This document shows positions 27,522 to 37,619 of a stretch of DNA of 64,000 bases, one piece after another. Location: the NCBI GenBank assembly GCA_018673175.1, contig JABHDF010000057.1:1-64000 (forward strand), read 5' to 3'. Source of the DNA: Rhodobiaceae bacterium. GTDB lineage: Bacteria; Pseudomonadota; Alphaproteobacteria; RS24. Every line of letters begins with the position of its first letter. Position 1 is the stretch's first letter. The position numbers were made by a program, and so were the translations under genes. The notes beneath the pieces were generated by a model that ran no database searches, was not told the DNA's origin, and saw nothing but the letters and a program-made list of their open reading frames with translations.

Positions 27522-28493
27522 ATGAGCACGATGAATATTTGGGGCATAACAGGCGGAAGACGCGGAAATAATGTGCTGGTCGAAGGCGTGGCGCAGGCGC
27601 TTGGCGGCACTTATCGCAGCGTGCATACGAATTTGCGCGCGCCTTGGAAGTGGTTGGCGCCGCATCGTTTGGCCGAAGTGGCTGCCATGGCCGATGCCAA
27701 TATCGCCCCACCGTTTCCCGACATAGTGATTGCCAGCGCACGGCAGGCCGTGCCCCATGCGCGCTATATCAAACGCGCCTCGGGCGGACGGGTGTTTACC
27801 GCATTTTTGCAAAACCCGCTGATAAACCCGAGCCATTTCGATTTTATCTGGGCCCCTGCCCATGACCAAGTCAGCGGTGCCAATGTGATGAAGACCCTGT
27901 TGTCGCCCCACGCCATGACCCCAAAAGACCTCTACAAAGCAGCCGATGAATTTCGCGGCCAATTGGCGCCGAAGAAAATCGCTGGAAAGCTGGTCAGCGT
28001 TCTCATCGGTGGGCCCAACGCGGTATATCCTTTCGGGCCAGACGAGATGGCCGCCCTCGCCGACGGGCTTGCCGCGCTGGCCAAGCAAGGCCATTACCTG
28101 CTCCTCACTTTGTCGCGCCGCTCGCCCGATAGCTATCAAGCGCTGTTGCGCCAAAAGCTGCCCGAGGGCAGTTATTATTTATGGGACAATGAGGGCGCCA
28201 ATCCGTATCGCGCGCTCTTGGGGCTGGCCGAGCAAATTATCGTGACCGCCGACAGTGTGAATATGGTCGGCGAAGCCTGTTTGCCCGGCGTGCCCGTGCA
28301 AGTATTTGCCCTGAAGGGCGGCTCAGCTAAATTCCGCCGCTTCCATAGCGCCATAGAGGCCGCCAACTTCGTGCGCCCCTTTACCCGCTCGCTAGAGGCT
28401 TGGCCCGTGCAGAGCCAAAATGCCACGCCAGAGATCGCCGAAGCCATCGCCAAGGCTTACGCGCGCCACCTAAGCAAAGAAACCTCTGAATAA
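27522..28493 (+). CDS. ELM1-like (mitochondrial fission ELM1 family) protein
   Basis: A 323-residue protein of the bacterial ELM1 family (named after a plant protein that recruits dynamin to mitochondria). It is recognised from the N-terminal WGITGGRRGNNVLVEGVAQALG, the IASARQAVPHARYIK segment, the HDFIWAPAHD-like region (FDFIWAPAHDQVSG), IGGPNAVYPFG, and the GT-B-like ADSVNMVGEACLPGVPVQVF segment near the end. The last part resembles the sugar-nucleotide side of GT-B glycosyltransferases, so a glycosyltransferase-like fold is plausible. The bacterial function is unknown to me; envelope glycan metabolism is only a guess. It precedes trxB by 77 bp, on the same strand. Confidence 0.8.
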   Translation: MSTMNIWGITGGRRGNNVLVEGVAQALGGTYRSVHTNLRAPWKWLAPHRLAEVAAMADANIAPPFPDIVIASARQAVPHARYIKRASGGRVFTAFLQNPLINPSHFDFIWAPAHDQVSGANVMKTLLSPHAMTPKDLYKAADEFRGQLAPKKIAGKLVSVLIGGPNAVYPFGPDEMAALADGLAALAKQGHYLLLTLSRRSPDSYQALLRQKLPEGSYYLWDNEGANPYRALLGLAEQIIVTADSVNMVGEACLPGVPVQVFALKGGSAKFRRFHSAIEAANFVRPFTRSLEAWPVQSQNATPEIAEAIAKAYARHLSKETSE

Positions 28494-28498
28494 CCTGA

Positions 28499-29551
<1,053 letters not shown>

Positions 29552-29562
29552 GGGTTTCGAGT

Positions 29563-32500
29563 TCAAGCTCCCCCTTTCCAAGCCATTTCTCTTGGCGTGC
29601 GTCTGCCGGTTTGGCTTTTGGAACGCAAAGGTTTGGGTAAATCTGCTGTGCTATCGAGGCCTTGATGGTGCATCAGTTGCACGAGGTCATCCGACATATC
29701 GCTGACGTGTTCGGCCACCAAATGCACCACAATGCCATTGCGCTGCACCCGCCCCTCGATACGGATCAGTCGCGCGCCAATCACCACGCGGCGAAAGCGC
29801 TCGAAACGGTCTGGCCAGACCACCACATTGCCATTGCCGGTTTCATCTTCCAGCGTGAGGAACACCACGCCCTTGGCGCTGCCCGGACGCTGGCGGCAAA
29901 TCACCAAACCCGCCACGGACACACGCCGCCCCGAAGGCGCGTTTTGCAAAAACGACAGGGGCTGCACATGCTCTCGGCTCAGCTGTGCGCGCAAGAAAGC
30001 CAGCGGATGGTTTTTTAACGATAAACGCAAGCTGGCATAATCTTCCAACACTTCGATCCCCGGCGCCAAGGCAGGCAAGATGGCGGCGCGTTCTTCTTCG
30101 CGCATCAAATGCGTATCGCCGCTTTGCGTTTCAAATAAGGGTAAGGCTGGCGCTTTGCTTTCGGGCGCGAGCGCGCGCACCGCCCATAGGGCCTGGCGAC
30201 GGCTCAGCCCCAAATTAGCAAACGCATCGGCCCGCGCCAAACGCTCCAACGTCGAAACCCCAATGCCCGAGCGCGCCGCGCAATCGGCCACACTGTCAAA
30301 AGCCCCGCCAAGCGCGCGCGCTGCCACCAAGGCCTCGGCATCGGCTTGCAGCAGACCCATAATTTGGTTAAAGCCCAAACGCAAAGCCATCTCAGCGTCT
30401 TTGGGTTCCAAATCGGCTTCGGCATCCGAGGCATTGAGACAGACCGGCAAAACGCTCACCCCTTGGCGTTGGGCTTCTGTTACCAATTGCGCGGGCGCAT
30501 AAAACCCCATCGGTTGGCTGTTTAAAAGCGCGGCACAAAAAGCTGCCGGATAGTGCTTTTTCAGCCAAGCCGATACATAGACCAACAAAGCAAAACTCGC
30601 GGCGTGGCTTTCGGGAAAACCATATTCGCCGAACCCTTCAATTTGCTTAAAGCACCGCTCGGCGAAGGCGCGCTCATAGCCGCGCGCCACCATGCCATCC
30701 ATCAGGCGCACGCCAAATTCGTGAATCACGCCACTTTTGCGAAACGTCGCCATGGCGCGGCGCAACCGGTCGGCCTCGCTGGGGGTAAACCCTGCCGCCA
30801 CCACGGCGATGCGCATGGCTTGTTCTTGAAACAAGGGTACGCCGAGGGTTTTTCCCAGCACGTCTTCCAGCTCTTGCGAGGGAAACTCCACCGCCTCTTC
30901 CCCATTTCGGCGGCGCAAATATGGATGCACCATATCGCCTTGAATGGGGCCGGGGCGCACAATCGCCACTTGCACCACAAGGTCGTAAAAATCGCGGGGT
31001 TTGAGGCGCGGCAACATATTCATTTGGGCGCGGCTCTCGACTTGAAACACCCCCACGGATTCGGCGCGGCACAACATGTCGTAAACGGTGCTGTCTTCGG
31101 TCGGCACATCGGCCAGCTCAAAAACCTGCCCGTGATGCGCCGCGATTAAATCGAAACTGCGCCGAATGGCACTCAACATGCCCAGCGCCAAAACATCGAT
31201 TTTCAACAACCCCAAAGCATCCAAATCATCTTTGTCCCATTCGATGAACGTGCGCTCCGCCATCGCCGCATTGCCAATGGGCACCAAACAATCAAGCCTA
31301 TCTTGGGTAATCACGAAGCCGCCCACATGCTGCGATAAATGCCTTGGAAAGCCGATGATTTGCCCCGCCAAAGCCAGTGTCGCCGCTATCCCTGGTGCAT
31401 CGGGGTCGAGCCCGGCTTCGAGGATATATTCGCGCGGTGGCGGGCGCGATCCCCCGCCCCAATTTAGCGCCAAAAGGGCGCTCGCCACATCGCCCGAAAG
31501 CCCCATGACTTTGGCCACTTCGCGCACCGCCGAGCGCGCCCGATACGTAATAACCGTGGCCGCGATACTGGCGCGCTCGCGGCCATATTTTTGATAAATA
31601 TATTGGATGACCTCTTCGCGCCGCTCGTGTTCGAAATCAATATCAATGTCGGGCGGCTCATTGCGCTCGGGCGATAAAAACCGCTCAAACAATAAGTCCA
31701 ATCGGCTGGGGTCGACGGCCGTAATGCCAATGTAATAACAGACCGCCGAATTGGCTGCGCTGCCACGCCCTTGGCAGAGAATTCTTTTCGAACGCGCAAA
31801 GCGTACCAAATCATGCACGGTTAAAAAATACGGCGCATAGTCCAAGCCCTCGATAAGCTGCAATTCATGGGTCAACAGATCGCTAATTTTTTTCGGTATG
31901 CCTTCGGGGTAGCGCGCCGCCGCGCCGTCCCAGGCTAATTTGGCCAGCAGCTCTTGTGGGCTTCGGCGGGTGTCGAAAACATCTTCTGGATATTGATAGG
32001 AAAGCTGATCGAGTGAGAACGTGCAGGCGTCTAATACGGCGTCAATATTGTCCAGCGCCTCAGGCCACTCGGCAAACAAACGAGCGGCGTCGCGGGCCGG
32101 TTTTAAATGCCGCTCAGCATTAACGTTTAACCGATAGCCTGCCTCGGACAGGCTGACGTGTTGGCGAATGCAAGCCACCACATCTTGCACGGGGCGACGT
32201 TCGGCCACGTGATAGAGCGGGTCGAAACTGGCCAGTAATTTGGCTTTGGCCCAACTGGCCATGGCGGCAATTTTGCGAAACCGCGCCTCGTCATCGGCGC
32301 CATAGAGCGGCACCAGCAAGGCATAGACATTTTGGCTCGCAGCTGCCAAAGCGCTCAGATTATCGCCAAAATCAGCCGCTTTCAGCTCCATAGGCGGCAC
32401 CGCTAACCAGCATAGATCGGTGCTTTGCGCCAGCGCCAGCACATCGTCTAACTGCAAAATACATTGCCCTTTTTGTCCGCGCCGATTGCCTTGCGTGAGA

Positions 32501-32787
32501 CATTGCGACAACGCCGCATAGGCCGCTTGATGGCACGGATAAGCCACCACCTCAAAGCCGCATTGGGTAACCAGGCGCGCGCCTGGCAAATAGCGTAAGC
32601 CCGCGTCACGCGCCGCCACATGGCCGCGCACAATGCCAGCTAATGTATTGCGGTCGGCCAGCCCAATGGCGCGATAGCCCAAAGCCGCAGCCGCCTCGAC
32701 CATCTCTTGGGGATGCGCGGCGCCGCGTAAAAAACTGAAATTAGATATCGCGGCCAGCTCGGCAAAACCTGTTTGCCGCCGCCTCAT
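29563..32787 (-). CDS. dnaE2: Error-prone DNA polymerase DnaE2 (ImuC)
   Basis: Alternative C-family polymerase that performs translesion synthesis during the SOS response, working with ImuA and ImuB. The 1074 residues show the PHP domain at the N-terminus (FSFLRGAAHPQEMVEAA), the polymerase III alpha core with ADLCGRGSAANS-type CQGRGSAANSAVCY and PDIDIDFEHERREEVIQYIYQKYG (catalytic aspartates), helix-hairpin-helix and an OB domain near the C-terminus. The start ATG at 32787 overlaps the imuB stop by four bases (ATGA); an in-frame ATG lies 24 bases upstream but inside imuB. Third gene of the imuA-imuB-dnaE2 cassette. Confidence 0.96.
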   Translation of the reverse strand: MRRRQTGFAELAAISNFSFLRGAAHPQEMVEAAAALGYRAIGLADRNTLAGIVRGHVAARDAGLRYLPGARLVTQCGFEVVAYPCHQAAYAALSQCLTQGNRRGQKGQCILQLDDVLALAQSTDLCWLAVPPMELKAADFGDNLSALAAASQNVYALLVPLYGADDEARFRKIAAMASWAKAKLLASFDPLYHVAERRPVQDVVACIRQHVSLSEAGYRLNVNAERHLKPARDAARLFAEWPEALDNIDAVLDACTFSLDQLSYQYPEDVFDTRRSPQELLAKLAWDGAAARYPEGIPKKISDLLTHELQLIEGLDYAPYFLTVHDLVRFARSKRILCQGRGSAANSAVCYYIGITAVDPSRLDLLFERFLSPERNEPPDIDIDFEHERREEVIQYIYQKYGRERASIAATVITYRARSAVREVAKVMGLSGDVASALLALNWGGGSRPPPREYILEAGLDPDAPGIAATLALAGQIIGFPRHLSQHVGGFVITQDRLDCLVPIGNAAMAERTFIEWDKDDLDALGLLKIDVLALGMLSAIRRSFDLIAAHHGQVFELADVPTEDSTVYDMLCRAESVGVFQVESRAQMNMLPRLKPRDFYDLVVQVAIVRPGPIQGDMVHPYLRRRNGEEAVEFPSQELEDVLGKTLGVPLFQEQAMRIAVVAAGFTPSEADRLRRAMATFRKSGVIHEFGVRLMDGMVARGYERAFAERCFKQIEGFGEYGFPESHAASFALLVYVSAWLKKHYPAAFCAALLNSQPMGFYAPAQLVTEAQRQGVSVLPVCLNASDAEADLEPKDAEMALRLGFNQIMGLLQADAEALVAARALGGAFDSVADCAARSGIGVSTLERLARADAFANLGLSRRQALWAVRALAPESKAPALPLFETQSGDTHLMREEERAAILPALAPGIEVLEDYASLRLSLKNHPLAFLRAQLSREHVQPLSFLQNAPSGRRVSVAGLVICRQRPGSAKGVVFLTLEDETGNGNVVVWPDRFERFRRVVIGARLIRIEGRVQRNGIVVHLVAEHVSDMSDDLVQLMHHQGLDSTADLPKPLRSKSQTGRRTPREMAWKGGA

Positions 32788-34451
32788 GGAAAGACGCCGT
32801 GCATGAACCAACGCGGCTGCGTGGTTTCGCGGTCATATAAGCCATCGCGATAAACCCAGAACCGATGCCCTTGGGTGTCTTCTAAACGATAATAATCGCG
32901 CGTTTGCCGATTGTGATGAGCGGGCGTATCTCCGGTCAGCCCCGCCCACCATTCGGGGCTAATGCGTTCCGGCCCATAGGCGGCGGTAATCTCGTGCAAC
33001 ACCCGCCGCCACCGAAACCGATAGGGCGCGCCTTCGGGAATTTCGGCAATCACCTCAATCGGCTCGGGCGCGCATAACATAAACAAAGGTCGAGTGGCGG
33101 GGTCGGGCAGACTGGCCGATAGGTCTTGTTTATTGGTGGCTTGCGTATCGGGCGCCAAAACTGGCACCAGCTTCACCGCCCGCTCAGGGATATACGAGGC
33201 ATACGGCACGGGGCGCACCACCACTTGCGCGCCGAGGCGCGACACCAATCTGTCGTAAAGACTGCCCAAAGCCGCAATCGGCACGGCGCGGCGTTTGCTT
33301 CGCGGGCCGTCTTCAAAGGCGCCCATGGTTTCTTGTGGCTGCGCAATCGGCGCCGTGCGACTAGCTGCCAGCGCGAGCTGCTCAATGCCATAGCCCGCAT
33401 CAACGCCGCGCGAGAGGCGCGACAAGCGTTCCTCGAAAAGCCGCGCCATATGCGCGCCATCGGCGCAAGGGTGCGCCAAAGGCAAAGACAAAGCCAAAAC
33501 CGCATTATCGGAGCGCGTCAGCGCCAAATCCAAACGCTGCGCGCCATGGCTCGCCCGTTCTAATTGCGCCGCCAGCCGTGTGCATAGGTCTGCGATGAGC
33601 TGCGCGAGGGCTTCCATTTGCGTCACCCCATGGGCCAAATTATGGCGCACTAAAAATCGCGGTGGCGGCAAACACGGGTTGAGGCTTTCGCCCGCCTGCC
33701 CCAAGGCTTGCTCTAGGCGTAACACCGGCGCAGGGCCAAAGCGGCAGGTTAATTCGCGCCGTGCAAAGCCTGCCAAATCGTTAATCGTGGCCAGCCCCAA
33801 CCGTTGGCACAAATCAATATGCCCGCCAGACAAGCGTAAGGCTGCGGGTGGCAGTGGCAATACGGCTTCGGCTTCTTGCCCTTCTGGCACAATGATTTGC
33901 CGCCAAGCTTGCGGCTTGGCTTTCGCTGTTGAGCCAAAGCGTACCAGCCCCCAAGCGGCGCCCACTGTGCCCGCCATGGCGGCATGAGCGGTGATGCCAC
34001 GTTTCAAAAACCGTGCTTGCATGTCCGCCAAGAGCGCGCGCTCACCGCCAAATAAATGTGCGCAACCGCTGACGTCTAATAAAAGGCCGTAGTCGGTATT
34101 TTCACCATGCGAGGCGTCGCTGGGCGGATTGTGGCCCACCCATGGTGTATAGCGTTGCAGCCAATAGGCACATTTTTGCAATCGTGCCGCGGCCTCCATC
34201 GGCTCGGCCATGGCGGTTTGCAAATCAGGTAAAAGCGCGCGCGCATCGGCCAAAGACAATCCCAAACTCAAGCCTTGTTGCGCCGCCAGCGGCGTCAGCC
34301 CCACCAGACGTTGAGCGTTTTTAGAGCGCTCGATGAGCGCAAAACTTTGCGTTTTATCATGCGGAATTTGTGTCGTTTCCCCCGCCCAATAAGGAAACCA
34401 CAAAGCGACAATGCGCCGACCTGTCACGAGAGGCGCCCCCACGCCCGGCAT
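32784..34451 (-). CDS. imuB: ImuB, Y-family polymerase-like protein
   Basis: Non-catalytic Y-family polymerase relative that bridges the beta clamp, ImuA and DnaE2 in mutasome activity. The 555 residues begin with RRIVALWFPYWAGE, the family start, and continue with palm and finger regions (LLLDVSGCAHLFGGE) and the little-finger domain. The C-terminus contains the RDYYRLEDTQGHRFWVYRDGLYD segment typical of ImuB. A GTG at 34469 extends the frame into imuA, but the ATG at 34451 follows a GGGG...AGGGCGG ribosome binding region and lies just after the imuA stop (34459). Confidence 0.94.
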   Translation of the reverse strand: MPGVGAPLVTGRRIVALWFPYWAGETTQIPHDKTQSFALIERSKNAQRLVGLTPLAAQQGLSLGLSLADARALLPDLQTAMAEPMEAAARLQKCAYWLQRYTPWVGHNPPSDASHGENTDYGLLLDVSGCAHLFGGERALLADMQARFLKRGITAHAAMAGTVGAAWGLVRFGSTAKAKPQAWRQIIVPEGQEAEAVLPLPPAALRLSGGHIDLCQRLGLATINDLAGFARRELTCRFGPAPVLRLEQALGQAGESLNPCLPPPRFLVRHNLAHGVTQMEALAQLIADLCTRLAAQLERASHGAQRLDLALTRSDNAVLALSLPLAHPCADGAHMARLFEERLSRLSRGVDAGYGIEQLALAASRTAPIAQPQETMGAFEDGPRSKRRAVPIAALGSLYDRLVSRLGAQVVVRPVPYASYIPERAVKLVPVLAPDTQATNKQDLSASLPDPATRPLFMLCAPEPIEVIAEIPEGAPYRFRWRRVLHEITAAYGPERISPEWWAGLTGDTPAHHNRQTRDYYRLEDTQGHRFWVYRDGLYDRETTQPRWFMHGVFP

Positions 34452-34458
34452 ATCCGCC

Positions 34459-35244
34459 CTACCCCGCACGAACTTGCGCCACGCCCGATATCTCGGCCGG
34501 ACGCTCCATCAGTGGCAAGGTTTGGGACATAGTTTGCGGGTAGAGCGTCCAGCCCGCATTGGGCGGCACGGCGCTATGGCTCATGCGCAATTTGGTGAGG
34601 CGCACTTGCCAGCCTTGTTGTGGCAAAGCCTCGACCTGCCAGCGCGTAGTGGCCGCCGAAGCACTGGTGCCGGCTTGCGCGCCCAAGGCCATGACCAAAG
34701 GCCGTTCGGCAGCGCGCGCGGCCAAACTCAACCGACGGCTGGCGGTGAAACTTGGTGCCTCATCCCAGCTAGATAAAACAATGCACCCGATGGCCGAGCA
34801 AAGCAGCGCTTCCTCGCCCGCCCATAATAAATCAGGCAAGCGGGCGCCATCGATATAGACCAAGCGATCGGCCGATAGGCCATGCGCGCCCAAAGCGGGG
34901 CCATAGGGCTGGCCCGCCTCGCGACATGCCATATGGGTTTGACCGTAGAGCAACATATCTTGGGTGTGTGGGCGGTCCAAAAACCGCGCCGCCAATCGAT
35001 GAGCAAAGCCAAGCGCGGCAGCCATATCCCCGGTGCGCGCGGCCACCACTTCATGCAATCCACCGCAGGCCAAGCCGGCGTTGGCAACTTGTGTGCCAAG
35101 ATAGGCATCAATGTCGGCAAAGCCCGTTTGAATATGTGGGCCTTGCGCGACCACAGGCTCAAAACGCGCGACCAAACGGCGTAATCCGGCCAGTTTCTGG
35201 CTTGTTGTTGTGGTTTTTATGTGTGCGGCCGGCTTGGTTTCCAT
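34459..35244 (-). CDS. imuA: ImuA, RecA-like mutasome protein
   Basis: RecA/SulA-related protein needed with ImuB and DnaE2 for induced mutagenesis. The 261 residues have a RecA-fold core without a convincing Walker A lysine loop: AARTGDMAAALGFAHRLAARFL replaces the P-loop region. YIDGARLPDLLWAGEEAL and CIVLSSWDE resemble the later core strands. The start ATG at 35244 is the first in the frame and lies 29 bp downstream of a GTTC-N7-GTTC SOS box. First gene of the cassette imuA-imuB-dnaE2. Confidence 0.9.
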   Translation of the reverse strand: METKPAAHIKTTTTSQKLAGLRRLVARFEPVVAQGPHIQTGFADIDAYLGTQVANAGLACGGLHEVVAARTGDMAAALGFAHRLAARFLDRPHTQDMLLYGQTHMACREAGQPYGPALGAHGLSADRLVYIDGARLPDLLWAGEEALLCSAIGCIVLSSWDEAPSFTASRRLSLAARAAERPLVMALGAQAGTSASAATTRWQVEALPQQGWQVRLTKLRMSHSAVPPNAGWTLYPQTMSQTLPLMERPAEISGVAQVRAG

Positions 35245-35272
35245 ATTTTTGCTTCTGTTCGACGGTTTATTT

Positions 35273-35299
35273 GTTCTCTTTTTGTTCTAAAATGAGAAC
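35273..35299. promoter_or_regulatory. LexA SOS box upstream of imuA
   Basis: The direct repeat GTTC-TCTTTTT-GTTC (35273-35287; on the minus strand GAAC-N7-GAAC) is the established alphaproteobacterial LexA site, GTTC-N7-GTTC. The second half is also part of an inverted GTTC-N8-GAAC (35284-35299). It lies 29-55 bp upstream of the imuA start, where a repressor would block the promoter. Confidence 0.85.
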
Positions 35300-35350
35300 A
35301 AATAAGAGTCAAGCCGAACCACATGAAAAGCCGCTTTACGTTTTGAAACT

Positions 35351-35971
35351 CTATTTAATTTGCGCCGACCCCCAATACGTATAGCCCACCACACGCGGCG
35401 TGGATGGCACATACATTTGGTCCATGTCGGTAATTTTAAATCCGCCGGCTTCAATCAGAGTTGGGATATCGCGATTGATATGGCAGCCGCCCGCAATTTT
35501 ACCCCAAGCGCCGTTCAAACGGTTTTGCCATTTCTCTACCGCTGCGTCCGGCGCGCGCCCATGTTCAGAGAACAACAACTTGCCACCTGGCTTCAGCACG
35601 CGGCGCATGTTTTGCATGGCTTTGAGTGTGTCCGGAATGGTGCAAAGCGTATAGGTCAGCAAAACCGTATCGACGCTATTGTCTTCCAAGGGAATTTCTT
35701 CTCCAGGCAAGTCGATAAACTCCACCGGAAAATCGACTTTTTCGGCCAGCGGTTTGGCCCGCTTTACCATATCGGGTGCAGGCTCTAGCCCAAACACCAT
35801 GTCGACTTTTTTCGGATCGTAGAACTCGAGGTTATGTCCCGTTCCCATGCCAATTTCCAGCACACGGCCTTCGCAATGCGGCACGACTTTTTGGCGCTGG
35901 CGCATAACTGGCTTGGTGCCACAGGCCGTGCCAATGAAACGCGGCAGAATAAATTTATCGTAAAAACCCAT
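35351..35971 (-). CDS. Class I SAM-dependent methyltransferase
   Basis: A 206-residue cytosolic methyltransferase with the SAM-binding motif RVLEIGMGTGHNLEFY (about 36-51), the acidic post-I strand FGLEPAPDM, the motif II/III region VDTVLLTYTLCTIPD and RVLKPGGKLLFSEHGRAPD. It belongs to the METTL7/UbiE-like group of small methyltransferases; the substrate is not evident, and a phospholipid or quinone substrate is possible. It is 66 bp downstream of ilvE on the same strand. Its ribosome binding site AGGAG overlaps a short inverted repeat (35981-35999). Confidence 0.82.
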   Translation of the reverse strand: MGFYDKFILPRFIGTACGTKPVMRQRQKVVPHCEGRVLEIGMGTGHNLEFYDPKKVDMVFGLEPAPDMVKRAKPLAEKVDFPVEFIDLPGEEIPLEDNSVDTVLLTYTLCTIPDTLKAMQNMRRVLKPGGKLLFSEHGRAPDAAVEKWQNRLNGAWGKIAGGCHINRDIPTLIEAGGFKITDMDQMYVPSTPRVVGYTYWGSAQIK

Positions 35972-35980
35972 GCTCTCTCT

Positions 35981-35999
35981 CCTGTAATATTTTAACAGG
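35981..35999 (-). repeat. Short inverted repeat overlapping the methyltransferase ribosome binding site
   Basis: CCTGT and ACAGG arms are separated by nine A/T-rich bases; on the minus strand the second arm supplies the 5' part of the ACAGGAG ribosome binding site. Pairing could partially hide that site. It may be coincidental given the five-base stem. Confidence 0.35.
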
Positions 36000-36037
36000 A
36001 GCTTGGCACTGCTTTAGAGAAAAATCAAAGCTAGATT

Positions 36038-36907
36038 TTAAGCGCCCACCAAGGCGGCGTAATCAGACATAAGGTTTTTCGAGATGTCGCTTGGCGTAAA
36101 CCGATAGGGGCCAATTTCGGAGACCGGCGTTACTTCCGCTGCCGTGCCCGTGATAAAGCACTCGCTAAAGCCTTCCAGCTCGTCTGGCATAATCGCGCGT
36201 TCGATAATTTCAATGCCGCGCTGACGCGCCAAATCCATCACGGTGCGGCGGGTAATGCCGTCGAGAAAACAATCTGGTGTCGGGGTATGGATGACGCCAT
36301 CTTTGACAAAGAACATATTCGCACCTGTCGCTTCCGCTACCTGCCCGCGATAATCGAGCATCATCGCATCCGCATAGCCTTTGCCCTCGGCTTCGTGTTT
36401 CGATAGCGTGCAAATCATGTAAAGACCTGCCGCTTTGGCATGGCACGGCGCGGTTTCAGGCGACGGGCGACGATATTTCGCCATGTCCAACCGAATGCCT
36501 TTCAGGCGTTCTTCGGGGTCGAAATAAGACGGCCATTCCCAGGCGGCAACGGCGACATTAATGCGATTGTTCTGCGCCGAGACGCCCATCATTTCGCTGC
36601 CACGCCACGCCACAGGGCGCAGATAACCGTCGATTAAATTATTGGCCTTCAGCGTGGCCTCGCAAGCCGCATTAATTTCTTCGACCGAATAGGGAAGCGT
36701 AAAACCAAGCTCCTTAGCAGAATAAAACAAACGCTCTGTATGCTCATGCAATTTGAAAATAGCGCCGCCATAAGCGCGCTCGCCTTCAAAAACACTCGAG
36801 GCATAATGCAAGCCATGGGTCAGCACATGCACTTTGGCATCCGCCCAAGGCACCATCTCGCCGTTCATCCAGATAAAACCGTCGCGTTGATCAAAAGCGA
36901 TACTCAT
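36038..36907 (-). CDS. ilvE: Branched-chain amino acid aminotransferase
   Basis: PLP enzyme of fold class IV that transfers amino groups between glutamate and branched-chain 2-oxo acids, the last step of Val, Leu and Ile synthesis. The 289 residues include the conserved HVLTHGLHYASSVFEGERAYGG start, RPVAWRGSEMMGV, the KAAGLYMICTLSKHEAEGKGYADAMMLDYRG segment with the PLP lysine in the HAKAAG stretch, and EATGANMFFVKDG. The ATG at 36907 follows AGAGGAAA; an in-frame ATG at 36931 would add eight residues of lysine-rich sequence. Divergent from the MarR gene. Confidence 0.94.
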   Translation of the reverse strand: MSIAFDQRDGFIWMNGEMVPWADAKVHVLTHGLHYASSVFEGERAYGGAIFKLHEHTERLFYSAKELGFTLPYSVEEINAACEATLKANNLIDGYLRPVAWRGSEMMGVSAQNNRINVAVAAWEWPSYFDPEERLKGIRLDMAKYRRPSPETAPCHAKAAGLYMICTLSKHEAEGKGYADAMMLDYRGQVAEATGANMFFVKDGVIHTPTPDCFLDGITRRTVMDLARQRGIEIIERAIMPDELEGFSECFITGTAAEVTPVSEIGPYRFTPSDISKNLMSDYAALVGA

Positions 36908-37102
36908 CTTGGTTTTCCTCTTGGTTTCCATACGCCCGCTTGGGGCTGTTTTATTTTGAAGGTTTATTTTACAGGAAAAGAAACCTAACCATGATAGACT
37001 TAACAGTGCCCTAATTTTATGTCAATAAGACTGACCCATTTGTCTTTATCTGGCAAATCTAAACCTAAATGTGAGTGGCGAACCAACCCATGGATATAAA
37101 CC

Positions 37103-37609
37103 ATGTCTAAAAAGTCGAAACCCGTCTCGAGCGATGATTTCCAGGATGCCATTGAGCTGATGTTTTTCGCTTATCGTGACTTCATCGCCGATCCGGATAC
37201 GATTTTAGCGGCGCATGATTTTGGCCGCGCGCATCACCGTGTTTTGCACTTTGTGGCGGGCAGCCCAGGCATTTCCATCGCTGACCTTTTAGAGATTTTG
37301 CGCGTGACCAAGCAAAGCTTGGCGCGGGTTTTGCGCGAGCTCATCGATGCCAATTACATCGAGCAGCGCATTGGCGCCAATGACCGGCGCAAGCGCTTGC
37401 TGTTTTTAACGTCGAAGGGCTCTGCCCTGCACGAGAAATTATTGGCGCCCCAAGAAGCCCGTTTTGAAGCCGTGCTGGAGGCCATTGGCCCGGAAGCTTT
37501 TGCCCAATGGAAAAAAACCATGCGGCTGATGATAAATCGCCAAGACCGTGAAAATGTTGATAACCTGATTACCAGTTCGCGCGCGGCGCGAGACACCCAT
37601 ACGGAGTAA
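37103..37609 (+). CDS. MarR-family transcriptional regulator (PetP-like)
   Basis: A 168-residue winged-helix regulator with the MarR DNA-binding core ISIADLLEILRVTKQSLARVLRELIDANYIEQRIGANDRRKRLLFLT (about 60-105). It is followed after 10 bp by an OmpR-type response regulator, the arrangement known in Rhodobacter as petP-petR, linked there to cytochrome bc1 expression. That gives a plausible name, but the petABC operon here lies about 10 kb away and not adjacent, so I leave the symbol empty. The ligand is unknown. Confidence 0.85.
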   Translation: MSKKSKPVSSDDFQDAIELMFFAYRDFIADPDTILAAHDFGRAHHRVLHFVAGSPGISIADLLEILRVTKQSLARVLRELIDANYIEQRIGANDRRKRLLFLTSKGSALHEKLLAPQEARFEAVLEAIGPEAFAQWKKTMRLMINRQDRENVDNLITSSRAARDTHTE

Positions 37610-37619
37610 GCCAGCCCTC

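Noticed and set aside
27444-28154. Extension of the Lrp reading frame to 28154
   Set aside because: The extension overlaps the ELM1-family gene on the opposite strand, has no similarity to the Lrp family, and the GTG at 27443 gives the normal 159-residue length.
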